Origin: an uncultured Verrucomicrobiales bacterium
GTDB taxonomy: Bacteria; Verrucomicrobiota; Verrucomicrobiia; Verrucomicrobiales; Akkermansiaceae
Direction: 5' to 3'
NCBI GenBank assembly: GCA_905478925.1
Contig: CAJQKQ010000017.1
Span: 1 to 32,664, forward strand
DNA: 32,664 nucleotides
The translations under genes and the position numbers were made by a program. How positions within the stretch are numbered: the first letter of the stretch is position 1; every line of letters begins with the position of its first letter. Of the stretch, positions 7,495-14,913 are shown piece by piece. The notes under the pieces are model-generated. The model was not told the DNA's origin. It saw only the letters and a program-made list of their open reading frames with translations, and made no database searches.

Positions 7495-7911
7495 TCACTT
7501 CGCGAAAGCTAATGCCCGCTGTTTCATCTGGGTCGCCATCAAGTTCAGGGCATTTGCCCGGGACGGAGCCAGGTGCTCCTTGAGGCCGGTTTTTTCCACA
7601 AAACTCATGTCGGCAGTGAGAATCGCATCCGGCGTCTCGCCGTTCAGGACATTGATAAAAAGCGCAATCATCCCTTTCGTGATCAGGGAATCGGAGTCCG
7701 CACGGAAATGCACAAGCCCGTCCTTTTCCTCCGCATCCAGCCAGACCTGGGATTGGCAGCCCTTGATGAGATGCTCCCCGTTGCGGGCATGCTCCGGCAG
7801 CGGATCGAGCCTTTTCCCCAGCCCGATCACATACTCATACCGCTCCGTCCAGTCCTGGAAAATCTTTAGATCCTCCAACAAACCCTCCTGTTTCTCCTTG
7901 ATTCCGCTCAT
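7495..7911 (-). CDS. sufE: SufE-family sulfur acceptor
   Basis: A 138-residue SufE-type protein that takes persulfide sulfur from a cysteine desulfurase and passes it to Fe-S cluster assembly. The active-site cysteine is Cys52 in IKGCQSQVWL, and the flanking RYEYVIGLGKRLDPLPE and SLITKGMIALFINVLNG are typical of the family. It is the first gene of the minus-strand run; an 84-base gap that mostly lies past the neighbouring RAYT stop separates it from that gene, so a promoter probably lies at 7912-7995. No other suf genes (B, C, D, S) are in the window, but a NifS-type desulfurase closes the same run. Confidence 0.93.
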   Translation of the reverse strand: MSGIKEKQEGLLEDLKIFQDWTERYEYVIGLGKRLDPLPEHARNGEHLIKGCQSQVWLDAEEKDGLVHFRADSDSLITKGMIALFINVLNGETPDAILTADMSFVEKTGLKEHLAPSRANALNLMATQMKQRALAFAK

Positions 7912-7995
7912 TGAAAATTTACCTGCGGGAATGGAACGCGGAAGCGGCGAAACATCAAGCCCCGATCAGGTCGCGGGCGCGAGGCGATCTTCAGA

Positions 7996-9114
7996 TCAGA
8001 CACCCACCCGAAGATCCCGCATACTCCACAACACACCAGCCGCCGCCTTCCCGCATCCCCGCATTCGCCGCGCACCATCGCTCCTTTTCTCCGAAAACCT
8101 TTCCCGCGATCCTGCAAACACATCATCTACAAACCCCTTACTACCGATCACCGCCCCATCCGTAAAATATCGCACCCGGCAGCGCAGCATCTTCGCCATC
8201 CCCAGCTCCGGTAGGTAGCGGTGACTTTCAGTCGCCGCTCCTTCCTCTTTCTTCATCGCAGACAAAGCCTCCGCCTCATTCATCCCGTCCGCCGCACAAC
8301 TCTTCCTTCGGGTTTGAAGTTTAGAGTTTAGAGTTTTTTTATCCAGCGCCATTCCCATCAGCCTGCGATACCGGCGCGAGGCCTCTTTCCATTCCGACGC
8401 ATCGAAGCCACCACCCTTGTCCGAGGTGATCGCACGAACCAAACCTTCCCGCGCCTTTTTTCCATTTCCTTTCCTACCTCCACCTACCGCCTCGCCGTAA
8501 CTACTCCACCGATACTCCGCCGGATCCTCCACCATCCCCGCCCGCACTGGATTGAGATCGATATACGCCGCCATCGTCCGTGCAGCCGTCCCGCTCTCCA
8601 CGATCACGCTCTTGAAACGGTTCTCCCAAAGAGTTCCCGTTCGCTCGTGCGTGCGGTTGAACCAGCGGGTGAATCTCTGGAGCAGCGTTTTCATAAAGTC
8701 GCTCAGGTCATGCATCCGACTGCTGAAACGCCCGTGAATCTCCGCCACCCGTTCCGGGTTTCCGCCTTTCATCCCGCCCTCCGACCTTGCCGCAAGCAGC
8801 TCGTCACCAACGGATTTTACGAAGTTTTCTCCATAGAAAACCCCAAGCCTCCGCAGCAACTCAGCATCGCTCAAACCACTCTCCGGCATTGGCGGAACCT
8901 CAAGGAGGATATGGAAATGGTTGGACATCACGCAGTAGGAAAGCACCCGGCAACCACTGAAATTCTCCATCATCCGCATGAACATCCGGAACCTCTCCCG
9001 CTCCTCATCGCCAAACACAAAACGCCTGTCCACAACCCTAGAAACACAATGGTAGATCGATGGCTTTTCATCCGAATCCGCCCACGGTGCAATCCAGCGT
9101 TTTTTCCCCTTCAT
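7996..9114 (-). CDS. REP-associated tyrosine transposase (RAYT), intact
   Basis: Single-strand DNA transposase of the Y1/HUH (IS200-like) superfamily, 372 residues. The HUH metal site is HFH at 66-68 in CVMSNHFHILLEV. The probable nucleophile Tyr is in AAYIDLNPVRAGM, and VEDPAEYRWSSY follows, as usual. The C-terminal 130 residues include a conserved block starting MAKMLRCRVRYF that is also kept in the decayed copy at 458-1381. ATG at 9114 was chosen over an upstream in-frame TTG because a GGGGG run precedes it. RAYT genes are usually single-copy domesticated genes flanked by REP palindromes; here one REP-like palindrome (8210-8245) lies inside the frame. Confidence 0.9.
   Translation of the reverse strand: MKGKKRWIAPWADSDEKPSIYHCVSRVVDRRFVFGDEERERFRMFMRMMENFSGCRVLSYCVMSNHFHILLEVPPMPESGLSDAELLRRLGVFYGENFVKSVGDELLAARSEGGMKGGNPERVAEIHGRFSSRMHDLSDFMKTLLQRFTRWFNRTHERTGTLWENRFKSVIVESGTAARTMAAYIDLNPVRAGMVEDPAEYRWSSYGEAVGGGRKGNGKKAREGLVRAITSDKGGGFDASEWKEASRRYRRLMGMALDKKTLNSKLQTRRKSCAADGMNEAEALSAMKKEEGAATESHRYLPELGMAKMLRCRVRYFTDGAVIGSKGFVDDVFAGSRERFSEKRSDGARRMRGCGKAAAGVLWSMRDLRVGV
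8210..8245. repeat. REP-like palindrome inside the intact RAYT frame
   Basis: GGTAGGTAGCGGTGAC, loop TTTCA, then GTCGCCGCTCCTTCC. The inner 9-10 bases pair well; the outer arm pairs less well than in the copy at 675-711. On the minus strand it reads as EEGAATESHRYLP of the transposase, without a stop. Confidence 0.75.
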
Positions 9115-9168
9115 GCCCCCATTCTGACAATCCAATCCGCGAAGTCAAAGGGATTTCAACATATTTCC

Positions 9169-9198
9169 GGGAATCATACACTAGGGAATCATACACTA
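9169..9198. repeat. 15-bp tandem duplication next to IS3 stub
   Basis: Two exact adjacent copies of GGGAATCATACACTA. They abut the point where the IS3 transposase stub (9202-9294) loses similarity, so they may mark the deletion or insertion joint. Confidence 0.85.
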
Positions 9199-9201
9199 CA
9201 G

Positions 9202-9294
9202 CTACTTCCGGCAAAGCGAGGCCACGGTTTCACCTGCCTCATTCTGTTTCAACGCGTAGGTCACTTGCTCCGGCGTATACTGACTTCTCTTCAT
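9202..9294 (-). pseudogene. IS3-family transposase OrfA stub
   Basis: Thirty codons from an ATG at 9294 read MKRSQYTPEQVTYALKQNEA then GETVASLCRK and stop. This matches the helix-turn-helix start of IS3-type OrfA proteins (MKRSQYTPEQ...VCRKLGV). The frame ends exactly where LGV would follow. Only the element's 5' end survives. Confidence 0.75.
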
Positions 9295-9387
9295 TTTCTT
9301 GGGTCTTTTTGGTGTGTTTACCGGTATGAACCGACCACATAGGCAACAAAAAAACCGAGGACATAGGTTACACATTAGACTGGGCGT

Positions 9388-9501
9388 ATGCCCTGGAAAA
9401 ACGTGTCACCAATGGAAGAAAAACAACAATTTGTCAGCCTGCTTTCGAGCGACCAATTTACGATGTCCGAGCTTTGCAAGACCTTCGGGATCTATCAATA
9501 G
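9388..9501 (+). pseudogene. IS481-like transposase N-terminal stub
   Basis: An ATG at 9388 begins MPWKNVSPMEEKQQFVSLLS and continues to FTMSELCKTFGIYQ before a TAG. IS481 transposases start MPWK...MEE..., followed by a helix-turn-helix with ELCRAFGISR. Here similarity ends at the FGI of the helix-turn-helix. It faces away from the IS3 stub on its left, and the two 5' ends are separated by about 90 bases. Confidence 0.7.
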
Positions 9502-9712
9502 GCAGAGCAGTAGCCTGAAGTTCCGGACTCGATCAAGAGAGCAGCCAACCAGCCTTCCAGAAATTTGCGTTTTCTGAGCGGGCTGATCTCAGGCACAGGG
9601 GGACAGAAAAGCTCAAGATCTCGATTTGACCGGCGATGCGCTCCATTCCGGCTAACTATCGCCCTTGAGAAAATACCTTTTGCACAAGCCAGCATGCTCG
9701 CCACTTTCTTTC
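9502..9712. other. Gap with possible gene debris
   Basis: No intact gene seen. On the minus strand a short open stretch (about 9511-9605) reads PVPEISPLRKRKFLEGWLAA, which faintly recalls the start of sulfite reductase flavoproteins. This is too short to call and is noted only as possible debris beside the IS stubs. Confidence 0.3.
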
Positions 9713-10315
9713 GTGACTATCAACAAGAATGACATCGAGCAGATGGAAAAACTAGCTCGCGTGCAGTTTGCCACCACTCTGCCCGGCCCCAAACCCATCT
9801 GTCTCGTCGGAACCCGCTCCAGCAAAGGTCAGGCAAATCTCGCTCCTTTTTCCAGCGTCACTCATCTCGGATCCAATCCAATCCTGCTCGGCATGCTCTC
9901 ACGCCCTGACACCGTTAATCGCCACACTTTACGAAACATCATCGAGACCAAATGCTGGACGCTCAACCACGTCACGGCAGAGATCGTCGAGCAAGCACAC
10001 CAATGTTCTGCTCGCTACACTCATGACGAATCCGAGTTTCAAGCCACTGGCCTCACCGAATCCACTCACCCTGAGACTTCCGCTCCCTTCGTCGCAGAGT
10101 CCCCCATCCGCATGGCGCTCTCACTCGAAGACATCCTGGATATTCCAACAAACAACACCAAGCTGATCATTGGCCGCGTCCAATTCGTCGAAATCCCTGA
10201 TGACGCCCTCACAAGCGATGGACGACTTGATATTTCCAGCTCCCTCGCCTCCACAGCGCTCGATACTTACTTCTCCATCACACAACACTGCCAACTCCCC
10301 TACGCGAAACCATGA
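9713..10315 (+). CDS. Flavin reductase-like domain protein
   Basis: About 200 residues of the FMN-binding split-barrel flavin reductase / flavoredoxin family (DIM6/NTAB type). Members bind FMN and reduce it or use it for redox chemistry. The segment DIEQMEKLARVQFATTLPGP, then CLVGTRSSKGQANLAPFSSV and GSNPILLGMLSRP, corresponds to the family's N-terminal FMN-binding region. The start is uncertain: GTG at 9713 gives VTINKNDIEQME, which fits the family start; TTG at 9665 and ATG at 9743 are alternatives. It overlaps the ADP-ribosylglycohydrolase-like gene by four bases (ATGA), so the two are co-translated. It is the first gene of the putative repair island and follows IS debris. Confidence 0.75.
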   Translation: MTINKNDIEQMEKLARVQFATTLPGPKPICLVGTRSSKGQANLAPFSSVTHLGSNPILLGMLSRPDTVNRHTLRNIIETKCWTLNHVTAEIVEQAHQCSARYTHDESEFQATGLTESTHPETSAPFVAESPIRMALSLEDILDIPTNNTKLIIGRVQFVEIPDDALTSDGRLDISSSLASTALDTYFSITQHCQLPYAKP

Positions 10316-11259
10316 AACGCGCTTATCAAGGATCTCTCATTGCAGATGCTTTGGCCATGCCCGTGCACTGGTATTATGACCGGGAAGCACTCGACCGTGA
10401 TTACCCGGACTTCTCCACCTTTCAACCTCCGCAACAAAATCATCCCGATAGTATCTTTTGGAGATCCAACTACACCGCGTTGAACGAAAAAGGCGATATC
10501 CTCCACGACCAAGCCCAATTCTGGGGCATCAAAAATATCCACTATCACCAAAATCTCAAAGCCGGAGAGAACACCGTAAATTACAAACTCGCCACCGCTC
10601 TCTATGAACAAGTTACCACCATCGGACGCTATGATTCTGAAGCTTGGCTCGCGCGCTATATCGAAAACATGCTTACCCCGGGATGGCACCGTGACACCTA
10701 CCTAGAGGAATATCATCGTGGCTTCTTCGCCAACTACGCCCAAGGGAAAGCTCCTGAAAAATGTGGCATTAAAGATGAACACATCGGCGGGCTTTCCCAG
10801 GTTCCTGCTCTTGTCGCAGCTCATCAAGGGCTCCCGCATGAAGAAATTCGACAAGCCGTGAAAACCCACGTCGCCCTGACTCATCGGCATTCCAATGTCC
10901 TCCGCGCCGCCGACTGCCTCACGCGCCTTCTCCTAGATCTGAATGAAGGGATCCCGCTTCGCGAAGCAATCATGCAGTCAGCGGGCGATTGGTTCTCCAC
11001 CCGGAAGGCGCTCACTTGGGAATCCCGCCCCGACCGCACCGTGATCGGCCAAATCATGAGCCCCGCTTGCTACATCGCCGAGGCTTTTCCTGCTGCCCTC
11101 TACCTCGCGTGGAAATACCATGACGACTTTACCGCTGCCATCATCGCCAACGCCAGAGTGGGCGGTGACAGCTGTCACCGCGGAGCCGTCGTCGGATCAC
11201 TCACTGCGCTTTCACATCCAGAAGGACTTGAACCTTGGATTGAAGCGCGTCCAGGCTAG
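10312..11259 (+). CDS. ADP-ribosylglycohydrolase-like protein, atypical metal site
   Basis: A 315-residue all-helical protein of the ADP-ribosylglycohydrolase (DraG/ARH) superfamily, whose members remove ADP-ribose from proteins or nucleic acids using two Mg ions. It opens with AYQGSLIADALAMPVHWYYD (family start GxxxGDALGxP) and has ARVGGDSCHRGAVVGSLTA at 282-300, the place of the family's GGDTDT metal motif. Here the second Asp is replaced (GGDSC), and no TDDT-type motif is visible near the N terminus, so canonical metal binding is doubtful. It ends 41 bases before the convergent photolyase-like gene. It could be a related hydrolase with another substrate. Confidence 0.75.
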   Translation: MKRAYQGSLIADALAMPVHWYYDREALDRDYPDFSTFQPPQQNHPDSIFWRSNYTALNEKGDILHDQAQFWGIKNIHYHQNLKAGENTVNYKLATALYEQVTTIGRYDSEAWLARYIENMLTPGWHRDTYLEEYHRGFFANYAQGKAPEKCGIKDEHIGGLSQVPALVAAHQGLPHEEIRQAVKTHVALTHRHSNVLRAADCLTRLLLDLNEGIPLREAIMQSAGDWFSTRKALTWESRPDRTVIGQIMSPACYIAEAFPAALYLAWKYHDDFTAAIIANARVGGDSCHRGAVVGSLTALSHPEGLEPWIEARPG

Positions 11260-11300
11260 GGGTCGTTTTTTCCAAGCAAAGTCGATTCCGACGATAGCAG

Positions 11301-12491
11301 TCATATGAGAGCTCGGATTTGAGGTTCGATCTTTTTCCAGAAACCAAAGAAACCTGCTGTGGCATGAGATTGAAGGGCTAGGTCCTCCGGTCTCATCTCG
11401 AGGTAAAGTTTGATTCCCGCAGTTTCGAGAGTGGAACGGATGGCAGGCAGCTTGTCATTGATAGGTCCGATTTCCGGACGACGAGCGATGATTTGAGAGA
11501 CCTTGCTTTTCTTGGCCCACGAGACGAGGTCATCGATGGTTGAGCGTTCCACTTTGAGATGATTGAGACGCGATTGGGTGTCGTCGAAAGCAGAGGTAAT
11601 CCATTTCTGTTTCGCCGATGAGGCCTGCGGTTCTTCACTCAGAAAGACTCGCTCACAGCTTGGCTCGGTGCTGAGATCTTCATCGTGTAGCCAAAAGCCG
11701 GTGTCCGCAGTGATCGTGACATTGAGATTTTCAAAGGGTGCGGCAGTAATCGGCGGACGCTTTGTATTTTTCGGGATGGCTCGCTCATAGCTTTCGAACT
11801 GGTCGAGACCGGCTTCTTTGAGCAAGTCGGGATGGAGGTATTTTTCAATATTGGAGCGACGAGCGAGATAGGTTTTTCCGGGTGTCTGAATTCCGGCGAC
11901 CCAACGCCATGAGAGGGTGTTGGAAGCTGGATCAGCATCAAGAAGATGGCGATAGAAGAAGTCGGCACCGATTTGCCACGGAAGTTTCGCGGTGTGAATC
12001 CAGTAGCCTGCGAACCACATACGGGCGTGATTGTGAAGATAACCAGTTTCGATGAGTTCCCGCGCGAAGTCATTCATGATTGCGACCTCCCCTTCCCCGG
12101 CCATGAGCTTGAGAGCTGCTTCGCAGGGAGTGAGAGCGGTGAGGCCCTTGAGATACTCAGTCCAGACTTGAGGGCGCAGAGCGAGCCAGTCCTTCCAGTA
12201 GCGACGCCAGTATACTTCCTGAAGAAATTTCTCCACGGTGGAAAAGGCGTAGTGATGAAGGAGGCGCTTCGCTACCTCTTCTTCGGAAATGAGCCGATGC
12301 CTGATAGCGGGGCTAAGACGAGAGACATTGGTATGATCAGGAACAACATGATTACGATCCCTACTGTAGCGCGAGGCGGTCTTTTCAAACTCGGCCAGTC
12401 GAGCCAGCGCATCAGCACGTGTCGCGGGAAAGCGGTTAGAGCTGGGCCAGAAAGTCGTCTGCATTTTTTCGGTGAAGTGCGCGTTTTTCAT
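11301..12491 (-). CDS. Photolyase/cryptochrome-like protein with FAD domain first
   Basis: A 396-residue flavoprotein of the photolyase/cryptochrome superfamily. The FAD-binding helical domain lies at about residues 25-245: SRLSPAIRHRLISEEEV, FLQEVYWRRYWKDWL, GYLHNHARMWFAGYWIH and LLDADPASNTLSWRWVAG. The usual N-terminal alpha/beta antenna domain is absent. Instead residues 255-396 look alpha/beta and end LQSHATAGFFGFWKKIEPQI, which resembles the PY-x-VFTPFW end of a normal antenna domain; GFWLHDEDLS (265-274) resembles that domain's first strand. This suggests a circular permutation. The start may be Met10 (12464). It overlaps the end of the upstream photolyase gene by up to 56 bases, so the two are co-expressed. 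Whether it repairs DNA or senses light is unknown. Confidence 0.8.
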   Translation of the reverse strand: MKNAHFTEKMQTTFWPSSNRFPATRADALARLAEFEKTASRYSRDRNHVVPDHTNVSRLSPAIRHRLISEEEVAKRLLHHYAFSTVEKFLQEVYWRRYWKDWLALRPQVWTEYLKGLTALTPCEAALKLMAGEGEVAIMNDFARELIETGYLHNHARMWFAGYWIHTAKLPWQIGADFFYRHLLDADPASNTLSWRWVAGIQTPGKTYLARRSNIEKYLHPDLLKEAGLDQFESYERAIPKNTKRPPITAAPFENLNVTITADTGFWLHDEDLSTEPSCERVFLSEEPQASSAKQKWITSAFDDTQSRLNHLKVERSTIDDLVSWAKKSKVSQIIARRPEIGPINDKLPAIRSTLETAGIKLYLEMRPEDLALQSHATAGFFGFWKKIEPQIRALI

Positions 12492-13917
12492 CGTTCATGC
12501 GATTGAGCATATGGCCCATCTGCGACATACGGTGGTTCTTGAGAAAGACGTCCTGGTAGTCGGCGACGAAGCTCCAGAAGAGACCGTCCCAGATCTCACA
12601 CCAGGGGCCTTTTTTATAGTCAGACATTTTACGAATATAGTTCGATCCGGAGAGGTAAGGCTTCGTGGTGAAGAGCCCCCCGTCGGCGAACTGACTCATG
12701 CCGTAAACATTGGGGACCATGACCCAATCGTAGGCATCAATGAAGAGTTCCATGAACCATTTGTAAACAGCGGTGGGATGGATGCGGCAGAGGAGCATAA
12801 AATTCCCCAGCACCATGAGTCGCTCAATGTGGTGGCAATAGCCGTCTTCCAGGACGCGGTGAATCGTCTCGTCGATGGGATCAATCCCGGTGGTGCCATC
12901 GTAAAAAGCGGCCGGCATATCACGGGTGAAGCCCCAGAAATTGCCTTGCCGCTCGGTCACTCCGTGCTGGAGATACATCGCGCGCACAAACTCTCGCCAG
13001 CCGATGATCTGGCGGATGAATCCCTCGACCGTATTCATGGGAATCTCGTGCTTTTTGGCGTAGGCTAGGGCATCCTTTACAACTTCGCCCGGACCCAATA
13101 AGCCGATATTGAGCGCGGGCGTGATCACGCTGTGAAACATGATGCGGTGCTTGGTATGAATGGCGTCCTCGAAATCGCCGAAGAGGTGAAAGCGTTCTTT
13201 AAAAAAGACAGCGAGCCACTTTCTAGCGCCTGCACGATCTACGGGATAAGCAAAGCCCTGGCTCTTCCCGAGAGTGTCCGGGAAGTTCGCCTCAACATAG
13301 ACGTGAGCTTCATTGACAAAGTCATTTGGTTCATCTGCTGGAGGCTCAGGGACGGGCTGAGCCTTGGGGAGTTTCTTCCGATTGTCCTCATCGAAGGACC
13401 ATTTACCGCCCACCGGTTCGCCATCGGGCTCCATGAGAATGTCCATACGTTTACGTTGAGATTTATAAAAAGTGGCCATAAACGGCCTCTTTTTTGAACC
13501 AAGGACTTCGTTGAGCCAGTCCTCGGAACTGAGGAAATTTGGCGAGTCATATTGCGCTAAGGAAACGTCGTACTTTTTCGCATAGCGTTGAAGACGAACC
13601 TTAAGGATATGATCCACTGGATCACAAAAATGGATGACCTTGGGAGGCTCCGGAAATAGTGCTTCTAGGGTCTGAACCGTATCTTGATCAGGTTGACATT
13701 CCACGTAGTGCACCGCGTAGTCATCTGCACTGAGTTTTTCCTCATAGGCCTTCATCGAGGCCCGATGCAGTATGAGCTTTTTCTTATGAAAGCTCATCGG
13801 CCAGTGCGGATCAGCTCCAAATAGCAGCGAGTCTTCCAACAGATAAACCATCCTTTCACGCTGCAATACGGGATGCTTTTCAAAAAGCTGATGCGGAAAA
13901 ATGAGGCTCACTTCCAT
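12436..13917 (-). CDS. Prokaryotic 6-4 photolyase / FeS-BCP-type cryptochrome
   Basis: A 493-residue member of the photolyase-related (DPRP, PhrB/CryB) clade, which uses FAD and light to repair (6-4) lesions or to sense light. The antenna domain is about residues 1-130 (SLIFPHQLFEKHP). The FAD domain includes FIRQIIGWREFVRAMY, CHHIERLMVLGNFMLLCRIH, NVYGMSQFADGG and KPYLSGSNYIRKMSDY. Well-studied members hold a [4Fe-4S] cluster with four Cys. Here Cys361 (before HHIE) and Cys440 (GPWCEIWD) match two ligands, but MSDYKKGPWC replaces the usual DYCxxC, so two ligands are missing. A further Cys377 is nearby. It is the first gene of a two-gene minus-strand unit and is divergent from the SDR gene. 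Confidence 0.88.
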   Translation of the reverse strand: MEVSLIFPHQLFEKHPVLQRERMVYLLEDSLLFGADPHWPMSFHKKKLILHRASMKAYEEKLSADDYAVHYVECQPDQDTVQTLEALFPEPPKVIHFCDPVDHILKVRLQRYAKKYDVSLAQYDSPNFLSSEDWLNEVLGSKKRPFMATFYKSQRKRMDILMEPDGEPVGGKWSFDEDNRKKLPKAQPVPEPPADEPNDFVNEAHVYVEANFPDTLGKSQGFAYPVDRAGARKWLAVFFKERFHLFGDFEDAIHTKHRIMFHSVITPALNIGLLGPGEVVKDALAYAKKHEIPMNTVEGFIRQIIGWREFVRAMYLQHGVTERQGNFWGFTRDMPAAFYDGTTGIDPIDETIHRVLEDGYCHHIERLMVLGNFMLLCRIHPTAVYKWFMELFIDAYDWVMVPNVYGMSQFADGGLFTTKPYLSGSNYIRKMSDYKKGPWCEIWDGLFWSFVADYQDVFLKNHRMSQMGHMLNRMNDEKRALHRKNADDFLAQL

Positions 13918-13994
13918 GTCAACGAAAGGTCTGAAGGATTTCCCTTTTGTCTAACGATCATTTGCAAAAACATCATCGCTCAGTATGCTCCTCC
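13918..13994. promoter_or_regulatory. Divergent promoter region between photolyase and SDR genes
   Basis: These 77 bases separate two head-to-head genes, so promoters for both directions must lie here or reach into the coding ends. The stretch is more AT-rich than the surroundings. I could not assign -35/-10 boxes or a known light-regulator site with confidence. Confidence 0.5.
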
Positions 13995-14693
13995 ATGGCT
14001 CGCACTATTCTACTCGTCGGTGGCAACTCTGGCATCGGTCTCGCCACCGCAAAGCGTCTTCTTGATCAGGGCGAGCACGTCATTGCCGCATCGCGCAGCA
14101 GTGATCAACTCAAATCACTCGGCATTCCCGCGCAGTTTTTTGACGCCACAAATCCGGAACCTACCCTCGATCTCCCGGACACTCTCGATGGCGTCGTCTA
14201 TTGCCCCGGCACCATCAACCTGAAACCCTTTCACCGTCTCAATGAGGTAGACTTCATGGCTGACCTTCAGGTGAATCTCTTCGGCGCAGTTCGTATTCTC
14301 CAGCTCGCCCTGCCCTCACTTAAGAAATCTCCATCTGCCTCCGTCGTCCTATTCAGCACGATTGCGGTAAAGACCGGCATGCCCTTCCACACCAGCATTG
14401 CCGCTGCCAAGGGAGCGGTCGAAGGACTCACCCGCTCTCTCGCCGCCGAGTGGGCACCAAAGATCCGAGTCAACGCCATCGCCCCATCATTAACAGACAC
14501 CAGTCTCGCCGCCCCACTCCTGGCTGATGAAAAACGTCGCGAAGCCGCTGCCGAACGCCACCCACTCAAACAGATCGGCCAACCCGAACACGTCGCCGAG
14601 CTTGTCAGCTACCTCCTTTCTGACGCTGCTAAATTTACCACCGGTCAAATTCTCCGCCCGGACGGTGGACTCTCCAGCGTCCGGCTTTTCTGA
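13995..14693 (+). CDS. Atypical short-chain dehydrogenase/reductase
   Basis: A 232-residue Rossmann-fold SDR. NAD(P) binding motif GGNSGIG is at 9-15, and ASRSS after beta-2 suggests NADP preference. VVYCPGT stands in place of the NNAG block, Ser121 is in LFSTIA, and PDGGL lies near the C terminus. The YxxxK catalytic motif reads SIAAAKGAVEGLTRSLAAEW: Lys139 is kept but the Tyr position is Ile135. Without Tyr the classical mechanism is impaired, so it may be a binding protein or use another residue. ATG at 13995 starts just before beta-1; an upstream ATG at 13947 would add residues overlapping the divergent promoter. SDR genes also occur beside photolyases in light-regulated clusters of other bacteria (general knowledge). 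Confidence 0.8.
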   Translation: MARTILLVGGNSGIGLATAKRLLDQGEHVIAASRSSDQLKSLGIPAQFFDATNPEPTLDLPDTLDGVVYCPGTINLKPFHRLNEVDFMADLQVNLFGAVRILQLALPSLKKSPSASVVLFSTIAVKTGMPFHTSIAAAKGAVEGLTRSLAAEWAPKIRVNAIAPSLTDTSLAAPLLADEKRREAAAERHPLKQIGQPEHVAELVSYLLSDAAKFTTGQILRPDGGLSSVRLF

Positions 14694-14899
14694 GTTCAGT
14701 TATGAATCGCACCAAAAGAGTCTTGGCGTCGATATCAGAACCAGTCTCGATGAGACTCCACCGCCTCCTGACCTTGAGACAAATCTTCCGGCACATCCTC
14801 CTGCTTCCGATTTTTCAAGGGGTGAATCCAGCCCCTAGATGCCAGATCCACCAAGAAAACTTCAAATCCACATCGACTTAACAACTCATTTGAACACAC

Positions 14900-14913
14900 T
14901 GTTCTTGTGAACG
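14900..14913. promoter_or_regulatory. LexA-like operator overlapping the radical-SAM start
   Basis: TGTTC-TTGT-GAACG matches the TGTTC-N4-GAACA box reported for LexA in Verrucomicrobia at all but the last base. It overlaps the GTG start codon at 14907. An overlapping GAAC-N5-GTTC lies immediately upstream (14892-14904). If real, LexA would repress the radical-SAM/DUF4130 genes and release them after DNA damage. Recognised by eye; the consensus is from memory. Confidence 0.5.

Noticed and set aside
7959..7985. Sequence shared with the end of the UbiA gene (CTGATCGGGG-type, near 18815)
   Set aside because: Only about 12 bases plus a similar GC-rich context; likely chance.
14730..14765. AGTCTC-GAT-GAGACT stem after the SDR gene as a terminator
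   Set aside because: Six-base arms with no T-run and about 40 bases from the stop; too weak to call.
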